From: Dyella sp. M7H15-1
GTDB taxonomy: Bacteria; Pseudomonadota; Gammaproteobacteria; Xanthomonadales; Rhodanobacteraceae
Assembly: GCF_004114615.1 (NCBI RefSeq)
Contig: NZ_CP035300.1
Coordinates: forward strand, 2,790,001 to 2,854,000
DNA: 64,000 bases
Direction of reading: 5' to 3'
Shown: one piece after another, positions 38,514 through 48,113 of the stretch
How the letters are laid out: each line of letters opens with the position of its first letter
Position numbering within the stretch: position 1 is the stretch's first letter
Position numbers and translations under genes: made by a program
Notes under the pieces: generated by a model
What the model was told of the DNA's origin: nothing
Databases searched by the model: none
Seen by the model: only the letters and a program-made list of their open reading frames with translations

Positions 38514-41005
38514 ATGCCTTTGACTCTCCCCCAACTCGAACGCCATCTGTTCAAAGCCGCCGACATCCTGCGCGGCAAGATGGACGCCTCCGAGTTCAAG
38601 GAATACATCTTCGGAATGCTGTTTCTCAAGCGCTGCTCCGACGTATTCGATCAGCGTCGCGAGGAGGTGATCCGCCTGGAGCTGGAGGCCGGCAAAAGCC
38701 AGGCCGAGGCCGAAAAAACGGCTGAAAACGCGCGCTGGTACAAGCTGGAAGGCTTCTTCTGGGTGCCGCCGCAATCCCGCTACGCGTTTCTGGTCAATGA
38801 CGCACATCACGATGTGGGCGATTACCTCAACAAGGCGCTTACCGGCATTGAAACGGGCAATACCAATCTGTACGACGTGCTTGAGCACATCGACTTCAAG
38901 CGCAAAGTGGGCCAAGGCAAGATTCCCGATATCAAGCTGCGCCAGCTGATCAACCACTTCAGCCTGCATCGCCTGCGCAACGACGATTTCGAGTTTCCCG
39001 ACCTGCTCGGCGCCGCCTACGAATACCTGATCGGCGAATTCGCCGATTCCGCCGGTAAAAAGGGTGGCGAGTTTTACACGCCACGCTCCGTGGTGCGCAT
39101 GATGGTGCGCCTGCTCAAGCCGGAGCTGAAGCATGAAATCTACGACCCGTGTTGCGGTTCCGGCGGCATGCTGATCGCCGCCAAGGAATACATTGACGAC
39201 CACGGTGAAGATGGCCGCAAAGCCAACCTGCGCGGCCAGGAATTCAACGGCACGGTCTGGTCCATCGCCAAAATGAACATGTGTTGCACGGCATCAGCAA
39301 CGCCGACTTGCGCAACGAAGACACCCTGGCCGATCCGCAGCACGTGGAAGGCGGCGAATTGATGCGCTTCGACCGCGTGCTCACCAATCCGCCGTTCTCC
39401 ATCAACTGGGGCACCGCGGACAAACAGGCCGACGGCAAAACCCCGGTCTGGCAGCCCACGTTTGCCGATATTCGCTTCCCCTTTGGCCAAGTGCCGCTGG
39501 GCGCGAAGAAAGCCGACCTGATGTTTGTGCAGCACATGCTGGCCGTCACCCGCGACGGCGGCATGGTCGCCACGGTGATGCCGCACGGCGTACTGTTTCG
39601 TGGCGGCGAGGAAAAGACCATCCGCGCCGGCATCATCGAGGACGACCTGCTCGAAGCCGTGATCGGCGTCGCGCCCAATCTATTTTACGGCACCGGCATT
39701 CCGGCCTGTATTCTGGTGCTGCGCCAGCGCGTGCAGAACGGCGCCAGGCGCGTCAGCGGCAAACCCAAGGAACGCCAGGGCAAGGTGCTGTTTATCAATG
39801 CCGATCGCGAATACTTCGAAGGCCGCGCGCAAAACCAACTGCTGCCCGAACATATCGAAAAAATCGTCACCACCTTCGACGCGTTCAAACAGGTCGCCGG
39901 CTTCTCCGTCATCGTCGACAACAGCAGCCTCAAAGCCAACGACTACAACCTCAACATCCGCCGCTACGCCGACAATGCCCCACCGCCCGAACCGCACGAT
40001 GTGCGCGCGCATCTGGTCGGCGGCATCCCCAAGGCCGAAGTCGCGGACAAAGCCGCGCTGTTCCAGGCCCACGGCCTCGATCCCATGGACCTGCTGATCG
40101 AGCGCGACGCCAAGTATCTCGACTTCGCAGCGGCCCTGGCCGCACGGCAGAACCTGAAGCCGGCCATCGAAACCAACCCCAGCCTGGTCGCACGCGAAAC
40201 CGCCTTGCGCGAGGCGTTCGAAAACTGGTGGCAGGCGCACAGCCGCAGCATCGTGACCCTGCACGGTGCGAAAAGCTCCGTGACCACACGCGACGAACTG
40301 CTCACCACCTTCGCCGCATCACTGATGCCCATCGGCATGCTCGATGTCTTCCGCGTGCGCGGCATCAGCGCCGGCTTCTGGTACGACAACCTCAACGACT
40401 TCAAGACCGTGATGGCGCGCGGCCCCTTGGGTCTGATCCGTGGCTGGCGCGACACCATCGTCAGCGAACTGGACGATGAGGAGCTGAAGAGAAAAGCCAA
40501 GCCGCTGGAGCACAAGCTGGTCAAGTTCCTGCTGGGTGATTTCGTCGAGGCGATCAACGAGCTGGAGGCGAAGAAGGCAGAGTTGGATAGTCAGATCAAG
40601 GCAGCCAGTCCGAAGGGGGCTGATGGTGAGGAAGGGGATGAGGCTGTGGAGATGGAGGCTTATGACGGGAATGCTGTGGATGAGGTGCAGGTCAAGGCTT
40701 GGAGGAAGGAGCTTGCCGGGGTCAAGAAGCAGCTCAAGGTGTTGATGGATGACTTTACGAAGCACCTCAACGCTGCGGTCAACAAGCTGTCACCTGAGCA
40801 GGCAGCCGATTTGCTGTTGATCATCTTGCACAATGATATGAAGGCCATTGTTGAGCGCTATATCGCGGCTCAGCGTAAGGCCGTTGTCTGTGCGTTTGAG
40901 GGATGGTGGGATAAGTATCGTGTGACCTTGACCGAGATTGAGAGGGGGCGGGATGCGGCGGCGCGGACCTTGCAAGGATTCTTGAAAGGGTTGCGATATG
41001 CCTGA
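38514..41005 (+). pseudogene. hsdM: Type I restriction-modification methyltransferase HsdM, frameshifted
   Basis: Two frames together encode one HsdM of about 830 residues. The first (from 38514, [21 protein letters not shown]...) contains the N-terminal helical domain and the SAM motif [14 protein letters not shown]. The second, from about 39281 ([15 protein letters not shown]...), contains the catalytic NPPF motif (LTNPPFSINWG) and the C-terminal region. At 39279-39286 the sequence reads ATGTGTTG where ATGTTGTTG would keep one frame, so one T appears deleted. The halves carrying motif I and motif IV are therefore separated. A GTG at 39281 could start a truncated protein, but it would lack the SAM site. 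Otherwise the sequence is undecayed, so the change is recent or a sequencing error. Confidence 0.85.
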
Positions 41006-42269
41006 TTTGCCCTTTTCCTTGATCGCAGAGGTCAATCCGTCCGTTCGAATACCAAATGGCTTGTCAGACAAGGATGCGGTGTCGTTCATACCGATGGGTG
41101 ATGTATCTGAGTCCGGTCATTGGATGTTGAAGCAAGTTCGTCAACTGAAATCAGTTGACGCTGGTCTGACTGCATTTGAAGAAGGCGATGTTCTCGTGGC
41201 AAAGATCACGCCTTGCTTGGAAAATGGCAAAGGTGCTCATGTCGTTGGCCTTGAGAACGGTATTGGTTTCGGGAGTACCGAGTTTCATGTATTGCGAGCA
41301 AAGCGGGGGAACAATGCGCGATTTGTTTTCCATCTCACGCAGTGGCGTAAATTTCGGCATGCAGCAGAGAGTCAAATGGTTGGTTCGGCGGGACAACAGC
41401 GTGTTCCACGTTCGTTTTTCGACGAATTCCTCGTTCCTGATTTCGATGTCGGGCAGCAAACAGCAGTTGCTGAAATCCTCGACACCCTCGACGCCGCCAT
41501 CCAGGAAACCGAGGCGATCATCGCCAAGCTCAAGGCCATCAAGCAGGGCCTGCTGCACGACCTGCTGACGCGCGGCATCGACGCCAACGGCGAACTGCGT
41601 CCGTCCCAGGCGGAGGCTCCGCATCTCTACAAGTCATCGCCACTAGGGTGGATTCCAAATGGGTGGAACGTTCACCCATTAGAGAACTTGGCCGAGGTTA
41701 CTCGAGGAAAGTTTACACATAGGCCACGAAACGATCCTCGGTTCTACGGTGGTCGCCATCCGTTTGTCCAGACGGGGGACATTGCAGCCACCCAAGGCGA
41801 GTACCTTTCTTCATACTCCCAAACACTCAGCGACCGCGGCGTCTCTGTTAGTCAGGAATTTCCTGCTGGCGCTATCGCGATCACCATTGCTGCGAATATT
41901 GCCGATACAGCAATCCTTGCCATACCAATGTACTTTCCTGATAGCGTTGTGGGTGCTGTCGTCAATTCCAACCACAATATTAGATTTGTCGAACTTTCGA
42001 TACGCAAGGCGAAGCGCGGGCTTGATGCAAGAGCCCCCCAGAGCGCCCAAAAGAACATTAACCTGCAAGATCTTCGGCCATTGTTACTAGCGGTGCCGGA
42101 ACGAGCTGAGCAGAATAGGATTGCTGGCAGGTATGAGGCTCTCCAATTGCAACTTCAGAGCGAGCAGGAGGCATTGGCCAAGTACCGATACGAGAAATCC
42201 GGCCTCATGGACGACCTCCTCACCGGCCGCGTCCGTGTCACCCCGCTATTGGAAGGCGCCCCCGCATGA
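40998..42269 (+). CDS. hsdS: Type I restriction specificity subunit HsdS
   Basis: This 423-residue subunit has two target-recognition domains (about 5-150 and 215-370). They are separated by the conserved helical spacer AVAEILDTLDAAIQETEAIIAKLKAIKQGLLHDLLTRGID, with a similar helix at the C-terminus (LQSEQEALAKYRYEKSGLMDDLLTGRVRV). HsdS determines the bipartite DNA sequence recognised by the enzyme. Both recognition domains are visibly less GC-rich than the helical repeats and the flanking genes, as expected for segments exchanged by recombination. It overlaps the hsdM end by 8 bases and the next gene by 4. Confidence 0.93.
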   Translation: MPDLPFSLIAEVNPSVRIPNGLSDKDAVSFIPMGDVSESGHWMLKQVRQLKSVDAGLTAFEEGDVLVAKITPCLENGKGAHVVGLENGIGFGSTEFHVLRAKRGNNARFVFHLTQWRKFRHAAESQMVGSAGQQRVPRSFFDEFLVPDFDVGQQTAVAEILDTLDAAIQETEAIIAKLKAIKQGLLHDLLTRGIDANGELRPSQAEAPHLYKSSPLGWIPNGWNVHPLENLAEVTRGKFTHRPRNDPRFYGGRHPFVQTGDIAATQGEYLSSYSQTLSDRGVSVSQEFPAGAIAITIAANIADTAILAIPMYFPDSVVGAVVNSNHNIRFVELSIRKAKRGLDARAPQSAQKNINLQDLRPLLLAVPERAEQNRIAGRYEALQLQLQSEQEALAKYRYEKSGLMDDLLTGRVRVTPLLEGAPA

Positions 42270-43327
42270 ACGAACGCCCCGTCTCGCTCACCCGACCCCC
42301 AGCCGGCTACACCGTCTGGCTGGCCGAACTGAAAACCCGCATCCACAACGCCCAGCAGCGCGCTACCCTGGCGGTCAACCGCGAGTTGGTCTTGCTGTAT
42401 TGGCAGATCGGACGGGACATTCTGGAGCGGCAGGGGCGCGAGGGTTGGGGCGCGAAGGTGATCGATCGGCTGGCGCATGACTTGCGCAGGGCCTTCCCGG
42501 ACATGAAGGGCTTTTCCCGCGCCAATCTGATGTATATGCGCGCTTTTGCCCAGGCTTGGCCGGATGCCGAAATTGTCCAACAGGCTGTTGGACAATTGCC
42601 CTGGGGCCACAATCTGGTGCTACTTACCAAACTGAAAAGCCCGGAATGGCGTCTGGCCTATGCCCAGCGCGCCATTCAGCACGGTTGGTCGCGCAATGTG
42701 CTGGAAATCCATATCGAGACCCGGCGATTGGAGCGCGAAGGCCAGGCCATCACCCATTTTTCCGAACGCCTGCCTGCACCAGACACCGATCTGGCGCGTC
42801 AATCCCTGAAAGATCCTTACCTGTTCGATTTTCTGCGGATTGGCAAGGAGGCAGGTGAGCGGGAAACCGAAAGCGCCTTGGTGCAGCACATCGCACAATT
42901 TCTGCTGGAGCTGGGCGCAGGTTTCGCTTACGTAGGCCGCCAGGTGCACGTAGAAATTGGTGGTGATGATTTCTTTATCGACCTGTTGTTCTACCACCTC
43001 AAACTGCATTGCTATGTGGTGATCGAACTCAAGGCGGATAAATTCAAGCCCGATCATCTGGGGCAGCTCGGCTTTTATCTCACGGCGGTAGACGCCCAGG
43101 TTAAAAGTGAACACGATGGCCCCACCATCGGTCTGCTGTTGTGCAAAAGCAAGAACAAGGTGGTGGCCGAATACGCTTTGCGCGATACGGCGCAACCGAT
43201 GGGCATTGCTGAATACAAAATGCTGGAAGCGTTGCCGGCCGAGCTGCAGACAGGACTGCCCAGCATCGAGCAGATCGAAAGCGAACTGGGTGCATTGAGT
43301 AGCGCTAGCGACACGGAGGAAGGTTGA
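42266..43327 (+). CDS. DUF1016 (YhcG-type) PDDEXK nuclease-domain protein
   Basis: This 353-residue protein matches the DUF1016/YhcG family. The N-terminal helical domain has LLYWQIGRDILERQ, LAHDLRRAFPDMKGFS and NLMYMRAFAQAWP, with LPWGHNLVLLTKLK. The C-terminal PDDEXK-type nuclease region has FYHLKLHCYVVIELKADKFKPDHLGQLGFYL, where the ExK residues lie in ELK. It sits between hsdS and hsdR with coupled starts and stops (ATGA overlaps), so it is part of the restriction operon. The family is frequent in type I loci but its role there is unclear. Confidence 0.88.
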   Translation: MNERPVSLTRPPAGYTVWLAELKTRIHNAQQRATLAVNRELVLLYWQIGRDILERQGREGWGAKVIDRLAHDLRRAFPDMKGFSRANLMYMRAFAQAWPDAEIVQQAVGQLPWGHNLVLLTKLKSPEWRLAYAQRAIQHGWSRNVLEIHIETRRLEREGQAITHFSERLPAPDTDLARQSLKDPYLFDFLRIGKEAGERETESALVQHIAQFLLELGAGFAYVGRQVHVEIGGDDFFIDLLFYHLKLHCYVVIELKADKFKPDHLGQLGFYLTAVDAQVKSEHDGPTIGLLLCKSKNKVVAEYALRDTAQPMGIAEYKMLEALPAELQTGLPSIEQIESELGALSSASDTEEG

Positions 43328-46300
43328 TGGGCTGGGAACTCGAAAACGTCGAAAAACCCTTTATCGCTCAACTACAGGCTTTGGGTTGGAGCCACACCGA
43401 AGGCAGTCTCGATCATCCTTCACTCACCGGCCGACCCCACTTTGCCGACGTCATCCAGGAATCCGTACTGCGCGAACAATTGCGCAGACTGAATCCCGGC
43501 CCGGATGGCCAGCCCTGGCTGGATGATGCCCGCTTGTCCGAAGCGGTTGCGGCCATCACGCGGTTCGCTGCGCCCAAGCTGTTGGAGGCCAACCAAATGG
43601 CCACCGAGCTGTTGACCAAGGGCTTCACCGTCGAAGGCTTGCCGGGTTGGCACGGCGGCCGTAGTCAGACCATCCACTTTATCGATTGGAACAAGCCGGC
43701 GCGTAACCGCTTCACTGTCATCAATCAGTACCGCGTCGACTGTCCGCCTGGTTTCAATTCGGCAAAGCAATTTATCGTGCCCGATCTGGTGCTGCTGGTG
43801 AATGGCCTGCCGCTGGTCGTGGTGGAGTGCAAGAGTCCGTCGATCCCCGAGCCGCTGGCGGACGCGGTCGATCAGCTGCGCCGCTATAGCAATCAGCGCA
43901 AGGCGGCGTTCGAGGTGGATGAGAACGAGGGCAATGAGTCGCTGTTTGCCACGGTGCAGTTGCTGGTCGCCAGTTGTGTGGACGAGGCGCGTGTCGCCTG
44001 CGTTGGCGCTAGCTTTGAACACTACGCGCAATGGAAAACGGTGATCGGCCCCGATGGTCGCGGCTCCGAGACCGACCTGGCGCAGGCGCTGGGCAAGTCT
44101 GCACTCAACGAACAGGAGCGCCTGGTCGCCGGCCTGTTGGCGCCGGCGCATCTGCTCGACGTGATACGCAACTTCATGTTGTTTATGCAGGTGAGCGGAC
44201 AGACCATCAAGACGGTTTGCCGCTACCAGCAATACCGCGCGGTGAATCGTGCGATCGCCCGCTTGAAGCAGGGCCAGACGCGGCTACAGCACGGCGAGAG
44301 TGATCAGCGCGGCGGCATCATCTGGCACACCCAGGGCTCGGGCAAAAGCCTGACCATGGTGTTTCTGGTGCGCAAGATGCGCGGCGATACGCAGTTGCGT
44401 CGCTTCAAGGTCATCGTGGTGACCGACCGCAAAGACTTGCAAGCCCAGCTTTCCACAACCGCCACGCTGACGGGCGAAGCGGTGGAGGTGGCCAAGAGCA
44501 TGGCGGGCGTGCGGGCCTTGGTCAGGCGCCATGGTCCGGGGCTGGTATTCGCCACCATCCAGAAATACCGCAATGCCGATACCGAGAACGACGCGCCGCT
44601 GACCGCGGAGGATTTGCCTCAGCCTGCAATAAGCGGGGTCGCGGAGTCGAAAGAAACGTACCAGGCGAACGAGCCCTTCGAGATAGTGAACGAGGACGAC
44701 AGCATCCTCGTGCTGGTGGACGAAGCGCATCGCACGCAAGGCGGTGACATGCAGGCCAACCTGCTGGCCGGCTTGCCCAACTGCGCGCGCATCGGTTTTA
44801 CCGGCACGCCCATCATCATGGGCGAGAAAAAGCGCACGCACGAGATTTTTGGCGAATTCATCGACCGCTACACCATCAGGGAAGCGGAGGCCGACGGCGC
44901 CACCGTACCGGTGCTGTACGAAGGCCGCACTGCGAACGCCGCTATCAAGGACGGCGCCAGCCTCGACGAACTGTTCGAAGATCTGTTCCGCCAGCAAACC
45001 CCGGACGAGCTGGAGGCGATCAAACAGAAGTACGCCACCAAGGGGCATATTTTCGATGCTCCGGCGCTGATCGACGACAAGGCGCGCGACATGCTGCGCC
45101 ATTACGTCACCAACATCCTGCCTAATGGCTACAAAGCCCAGGTGGTGGCCTATAGCCGCCTGGCGGCGATTCGCTATGTGGCGGCCTTGAAACAGGCGCG
45201 GGATGAGCTGCTGACCGAAGCCCGCAAGCTATCGCCCACCGACCAGGCCCTGGACGACGAAGCGCTCTGCCAGCGATCGCCGAAGGTGCAGGCGGTGATT
45301 CAGGCGTGGCGCTATCGCGACACGCTGGCCGAGCTGGAGTTTGCGCCCATCATCTCCGGCAGCAACAACGATGATCCGGCGTGGAAGCCCTGGACGGATG
45401 GTGCTGCGCAGGAACAGCTGGTCAAGCGCTTCAAAAAGCCGCTGTTGCACGCAGACCCGGCCAAGCGTGATCCGCTGGCGTTCCTGGTGGTCAAGTCGAT
45501 GCTGCTTACCGGCTTCGACGCGCCCATCGAGGGCGTGATGTACCTGGATCGGCCGATTCGCGAGGCCGAACTCTTGCAGGCCATCGCCCGCGTCAACCGT
45601 ACCGGTCACGGCAAGCGCTGTGGCGTCGTGGTGGATTATTACGGCGTTGCGCGGCACCTGAAGGAGGCCTTGGCCGCGTACGCCGACGAAGACGTGCAAG
45701 GCGCGCTGGCCAGCCTGAAAGACGAGGTGCCGATACTGCGCGACAGACATCTGCGCGTGGTGGATATCTTCCGTCGGCGTGGCATCGAATCGCTGGAAGA
45801 CACCGAAGCCTGTATCGATGCACTGGGCAGCGAGAAGCTGCGGGCTGAGTTTGCCGTCAAGCTGAAAGCCTTCCTGGCTTCGCTGGAGATGGTTCTGCCG
45901 CGCCCTGATGCGCTGCCTTTCGCGGCCGATGCCAAACGGCTTGCTTACATCCATGCGCGTGCTCGCAATCGCTACAGGGACACACCCGCGCTGGGCAAGG
46001 ATGTGGGTGCAAAGGTACGCAAACTGATCGACGACCACGTGATCTCGCTGGGCATCGACCCGAAGATTCCGCCAATTCAGCTGACCGATGCCGAGTTCGA
46101 CACGCACTTGGCGCGCGAGGCCAACGATCGTGCCAAGGCGTCGGAAATGGAACATGCGATCCGCTCGCACATCCGCCAGCACGTGGATGAAGATCCGGTG
46201 CTTTACCGCAAGCTCTCGGAGCGCTTGCGCGAGATTCTCAAGAGCCTGGGTGAGCAGTGGGATGAGGTGGTCAGGCAATTGCAGACGATCATCGACGAGT

Positions 46301-46659
46301 TGCGCAATGGCCAGGCGGGCAGGGCTGACACGCCGGCCGATCTGCCCGAACATTGCGCGCCCTTTCTGCGCACGGTGCTGGATGTGGTGTATGCCGGCGC
46401 CGCGCCTGCACCCGCCGAGCTACTGCGTTTGAAAGACGTGACCGTGGAGCTGGTGGACCACTTGGTGCAGGAGCTACGCGGCAACCGCAATCTATGGAGT
46501 CCGCACAAGCGCGCTGCTCAGGAGGGCCTGAATGGGCAGTTGTTCGATCACCTGATGCGCCTGCGCCCGCCCTTGGTGGACAGTGACATGGCCGGCGTGC
46601 TGGCCGACCGGTTGATGGAGCAGGCTCGCGCCAATCACGACAAGTTGGTGGCACTGTGA
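43327..46659 (+). CDS. hsdR: Type I restriction endonuclease subunit HsdR
   Basis: This 1110-residue motor and nuclease subunit has an N-terminal PD-(D/E)xK nuclease (FIVPDLVLLVNGLPLVVVECKSPS, around residues 148-171). An SF2 translocase follows, with Walker A IIWHTQGSGKSLTM near 335, DEAH motif LVLVDEAHRTQGG near 463 and GFTGTPI, plus the second RecA domain with LLTGFDAP and LLQAIARVNRTG. A long helical C-terminus binds the methyltransferase core. It starts one base inside the previous gene's TGA. With hsdM frameshifted, restriction should be inactive because HsdR needs the M2S core for targeting. Confidence 0.94.
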   Translation: MGWELENVEKPFIAQLQALGWSHTEGSLDHPSLTGRPHFADVIQESVLREQLRRLNPGPDGQPWLDDARLSEAVAAITRFAAPKLLEANQMATELLTKGFTVEGLPGWHGGRSQTIHFIDWNKPARNRFTVINQYRVDCPPGFNSAKQFIVPDLVLLVNGLPLVVVECKSPSIPEPLADAVDQLRRYSNQRKAAFEVDENEGNESLFATVQLLVASCVDEARVACVGASFEHYAQWKTVIGPDGRGSETDLAQALGKSALNEQERLVAGLLAPAHLLDVIRNFMLFMQVSGQTIKTVCRYQQYRAVNRAIARLKQGQTRLQHGESDQRGGIIWHTQGSGKSLTMVFLVRKMRGDTQLRRFKVIVVTDRKDLQAQLSTTATLTGEAVEVAKSMAGVRALVRRHGPGLVFATIQKYRNADTENDAPLTAEDLPQPAISGVAESKETYQANEPFEIVNEDDSILVLVDEAHRTQGGDMQANLLAGLPNCARIGFTGTPIIMGEKKRTHEIFGEFIDRYTIREAEADGATVPVLYEGRTANAAIKDGASLDELFEDLFRQQTPDELEAIKQKYATKGHIFDAPALIDDKARDMLRHYVTNILPNGYKAQVVAYSRLAAIRYVAALKQARDELLTEARKLSPTDQALDDEALCQRSPKVQAVIQAWRYRDTLAELEFAPIISGSNNDDPAWKPWTDGAAQEQLVKRFKKPLLHADPAKRDPLAFLVVKSMLLTGFDAPIEGVMYLDRPIREAELLQAIARVNRTGHGKRCGVVVDYYGVARHLKEALAAYADEDVQGALASLKDEVPILRDRHLRVVDIFRRRGIESLEDTEACIDALGSEKLRAEFAVKLKAFLASLEMVLPRPDALPFAADAKRLAYIHARARNRYRDTPALGKDVGAKVRKLIDDHVISLGIDPKIPPIQLTDAEFDTHLAREANDRAKASEMEHAIRSHIRQHVDEDPVLYRKLSERLREILKSLGEQWDEVVRQLQTIIDELRNGQAGRADTPADLPEHCAPFLRTVLDVVYAGAAPAPAELLRLKDVTVELVDHLVQELRGNRNLWSPHKRAAQEGLNGQLFDHLMRLRPPLVDSDMAGVLADRLMEQARANHDKLVAL

Positions 46660-47348
46660 TGATGCGGGTAGACGACCTGCGTTTGGCCGTGCGCCGCAGT
46701 CCGCGCCGCAAGACGCTGGAGATCACCGTAGAGCGCAGTGGTGAGCTGTTTGTCAGTGCGCCGCCTGATGTGAGCGAAGCGCGGTTGCGCCAATTCGTGC
46801 GCGAAAAGAGCTTCTGGATCTACACCAAGCTGGCCGAGAAGGATCGCTTGCAGCGTGTCGTGCTGCGCAAGGAGTTCGTCGGTGGCGAAGGCTTTCTGTA
46901 TCTGGGTCGCAGTCATCGCTTGAAGTGGGTGGCCGAGCAAGAGGCGCCATTGAAACTGATGGCAGGCCGCTTTTGCCTGCGCCAGGATGCTTTGCCCAAG
47001 GCGCGCGAACATTTCGTTCGCTGGTACAGCGAACGGGCGCGGTTATGGTTGGCGGGCAAGGTGGCCGAGTACGAATCGCGTATGGAGGTGCAGCCGGCTG
47101 GCGTAAAGGTGCAAGACCTGGGCTACCGCTGGGGTTCCTGCGGCAAGGGTGATTGGCTTTACTTCCACTGGAAGACCATTCTGCTGCCCGCACGTATCGC
47201 CGAATACGTGGTGGTGCACGAAGTCGCCCATTTGCACGAGCGACACCATACCCCTGCATTCTGGTTGCGCGTGGAGCGTGCGATGCCCGATTACGCGCAG
47301 CGCAAGGCTTGGTTGGCCGAACATGGGGTCGATGTCGAGGGGATTTGA
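46659..47348 (+). CDS. YgjP-like zinc metallopeptidase (DUF45)
   Basis: This roughly 229-residue protein has the YgjP/DUF45 pattern: an N-terminal beta region (RRSPRRKTLEITVERSGELFVSAP), then YLGRSHRLK, a central RWGSCGKGDWLYFHWKTILLP and the zinc motif VVVHEVAHLHERHHTPAFW (HExxH plus downstream histidines). The hsdR stop overlaps its ATG (TGATG), so it is the last gene of the restriction operon. This association is common; proteolytic control of the restriction subunit is a possible role, but this is inference. Confidence 0.9.
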   Translation: MMRVDDLRLAVRRSPRRKTLEITVERSGELFVSAPPDVSEARLRQFVREKSFWIYTKLAEKDRLQRVVLRKEFVGGEGFLYLGRSHRLKWVAEQEAPLKLMAGRFCLRQDALPKAREHFVRWYSERARLWLAGKVAEYESRMEVQPAGVKVQDLGYRWGSCGKGDWLYFHWKTILLPARIAEYVVVHEVAHLHERHHTPAFWLRVERAMPDYAQRKAWLAEHGVDVEGI

Positions 47349-47391
47349 AAAGATGACGGACTATTTCACAAGCGACCACTTCAAGCTGCTA

Positions 47392-47544
47392 CCTGATTAG
47401 TGTCGATCCTCAGCCAGGCTGTTCACTTCACACTCGTCACCCCGGCGAAAGCCGGGGCCTAGCGACTTTCAAGCCAAAGTCGCTAGGCCCCGGCTTTCGC
47501 CGGGGTGACGAAGAAATGGCAACTGAGGATCGACACTAATCAGG
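47392..47544. repeat. Nested inverted-repeat element (REPIN/MITE-like)
   Basis: Outer arms of 22 bases (47392-47413 and 47523-47544) are exact inverted repeats. Inside them, 35-base arms (47435-47469 and 47476-47510) are also exact inverted repeats with a 6-base loop CAAGCC. Each inner arm itself contains a REP-type palindrome, CCCCGGC-GAAA-GCCGGGG. The whole 153-base structure can fold into one long hairpin or a cruciform. It lies 44 bases after the restriction operon. No RAYT transposase is in the window, so it would be non-autonomous. Confidence 0.85.
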
Positions 47545-47661
47545 AGCTGCTAAATAAGTGGAAAGGACAGAAGCGCGATGAGTCCAATCCTGAGCAGAGA
47601 GGCGCTTGCGGGGCGTCGGGGTTTGCGCGCCACCATCACCTGACTTTCCAATTCATGTGGT

Positions 47662-48099
47662 TCAAGTCGCCGCAACCAGCTCCTTGGTCATGAAAACACG
47701 GCTGTTACCTGGCGGGTCGCAGGGAATGTTGCCGAATTCCCACCAGCCATGCTTCTGGTAGAACTCCGGCGCCTGGAAGCTGTTGGTATGTAGCAGGCCG
47801 ATGCGGCAGCCGCGCTGTCTGCCTTCGTTTTCCGCCATCTTCAGCAGCTTGCTGCCCAGACCCGAGCCGCGCATCGACTCAGGCAGGAAGAACACATCGA
47901 TAAACAGTACCCCGCGCGAGGTGCGGCCATTCAGGCCGCCCAGTACTTCACCCGTAACGGGATGCTTGACCAGCAGCGCCACTGGACGCTGATCGTCGAT
48001 ACCACTTGCTACGCGGTTGAATGCATCAAGACCACGACGGATCGCCGCAAGTTCGCTGGCTTCTGGGGTGTCGGTAAGAACGATTTGCGGTGAATCCAT
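47662..48099 (-). CDS. GNAT family N-acetyltransferase
   Basis: This 145-residue acetyltransferase has the GNAT core: GEVLGGLNGRTSRGVLFIDVFFLPESMRGSGLGSKLLKMAE (acetyl-CoA-binding Q/RxxGxG/A as RGSGLG) and the C-terminal NSFQAPEFYQKHGWWEFG. The substrate is unknown. It begins 14 bases after nrdB on the same strand and is probably co-transcribed with the reductase genes. Confidence 0.88.
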   Translation of the reverse strand: MDSPQIVLTDTPEASELAAIRRGLDAFNRVASGIDDQRPVALLVKHPVTGEVLGGLNGRTSRGVLFIDVFFLPESMRGSGLGSKLLKMAENEGRQRGCRIGLLHTNSFQAPEFYQKHGWWEFGNIPCDPPGNSRVFMTKELVAAT

Positions 48100-48113
48100 G
48101 CGTACGATTTTCT

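Noticed and set aside
39281-41005. Independent gene starting at GTG 39281 encoding the second half of HsdM
   Set aside because: It lacks the SAM-binding motif and is the exact continuation of the first half, so a frameshift is the simpler reading.
47505-47693. Open frame across the right arm of the inverted repeat
   Set aside because: It begins inside the repeat and overlaps the acetyltransferase gene end; no protein features.
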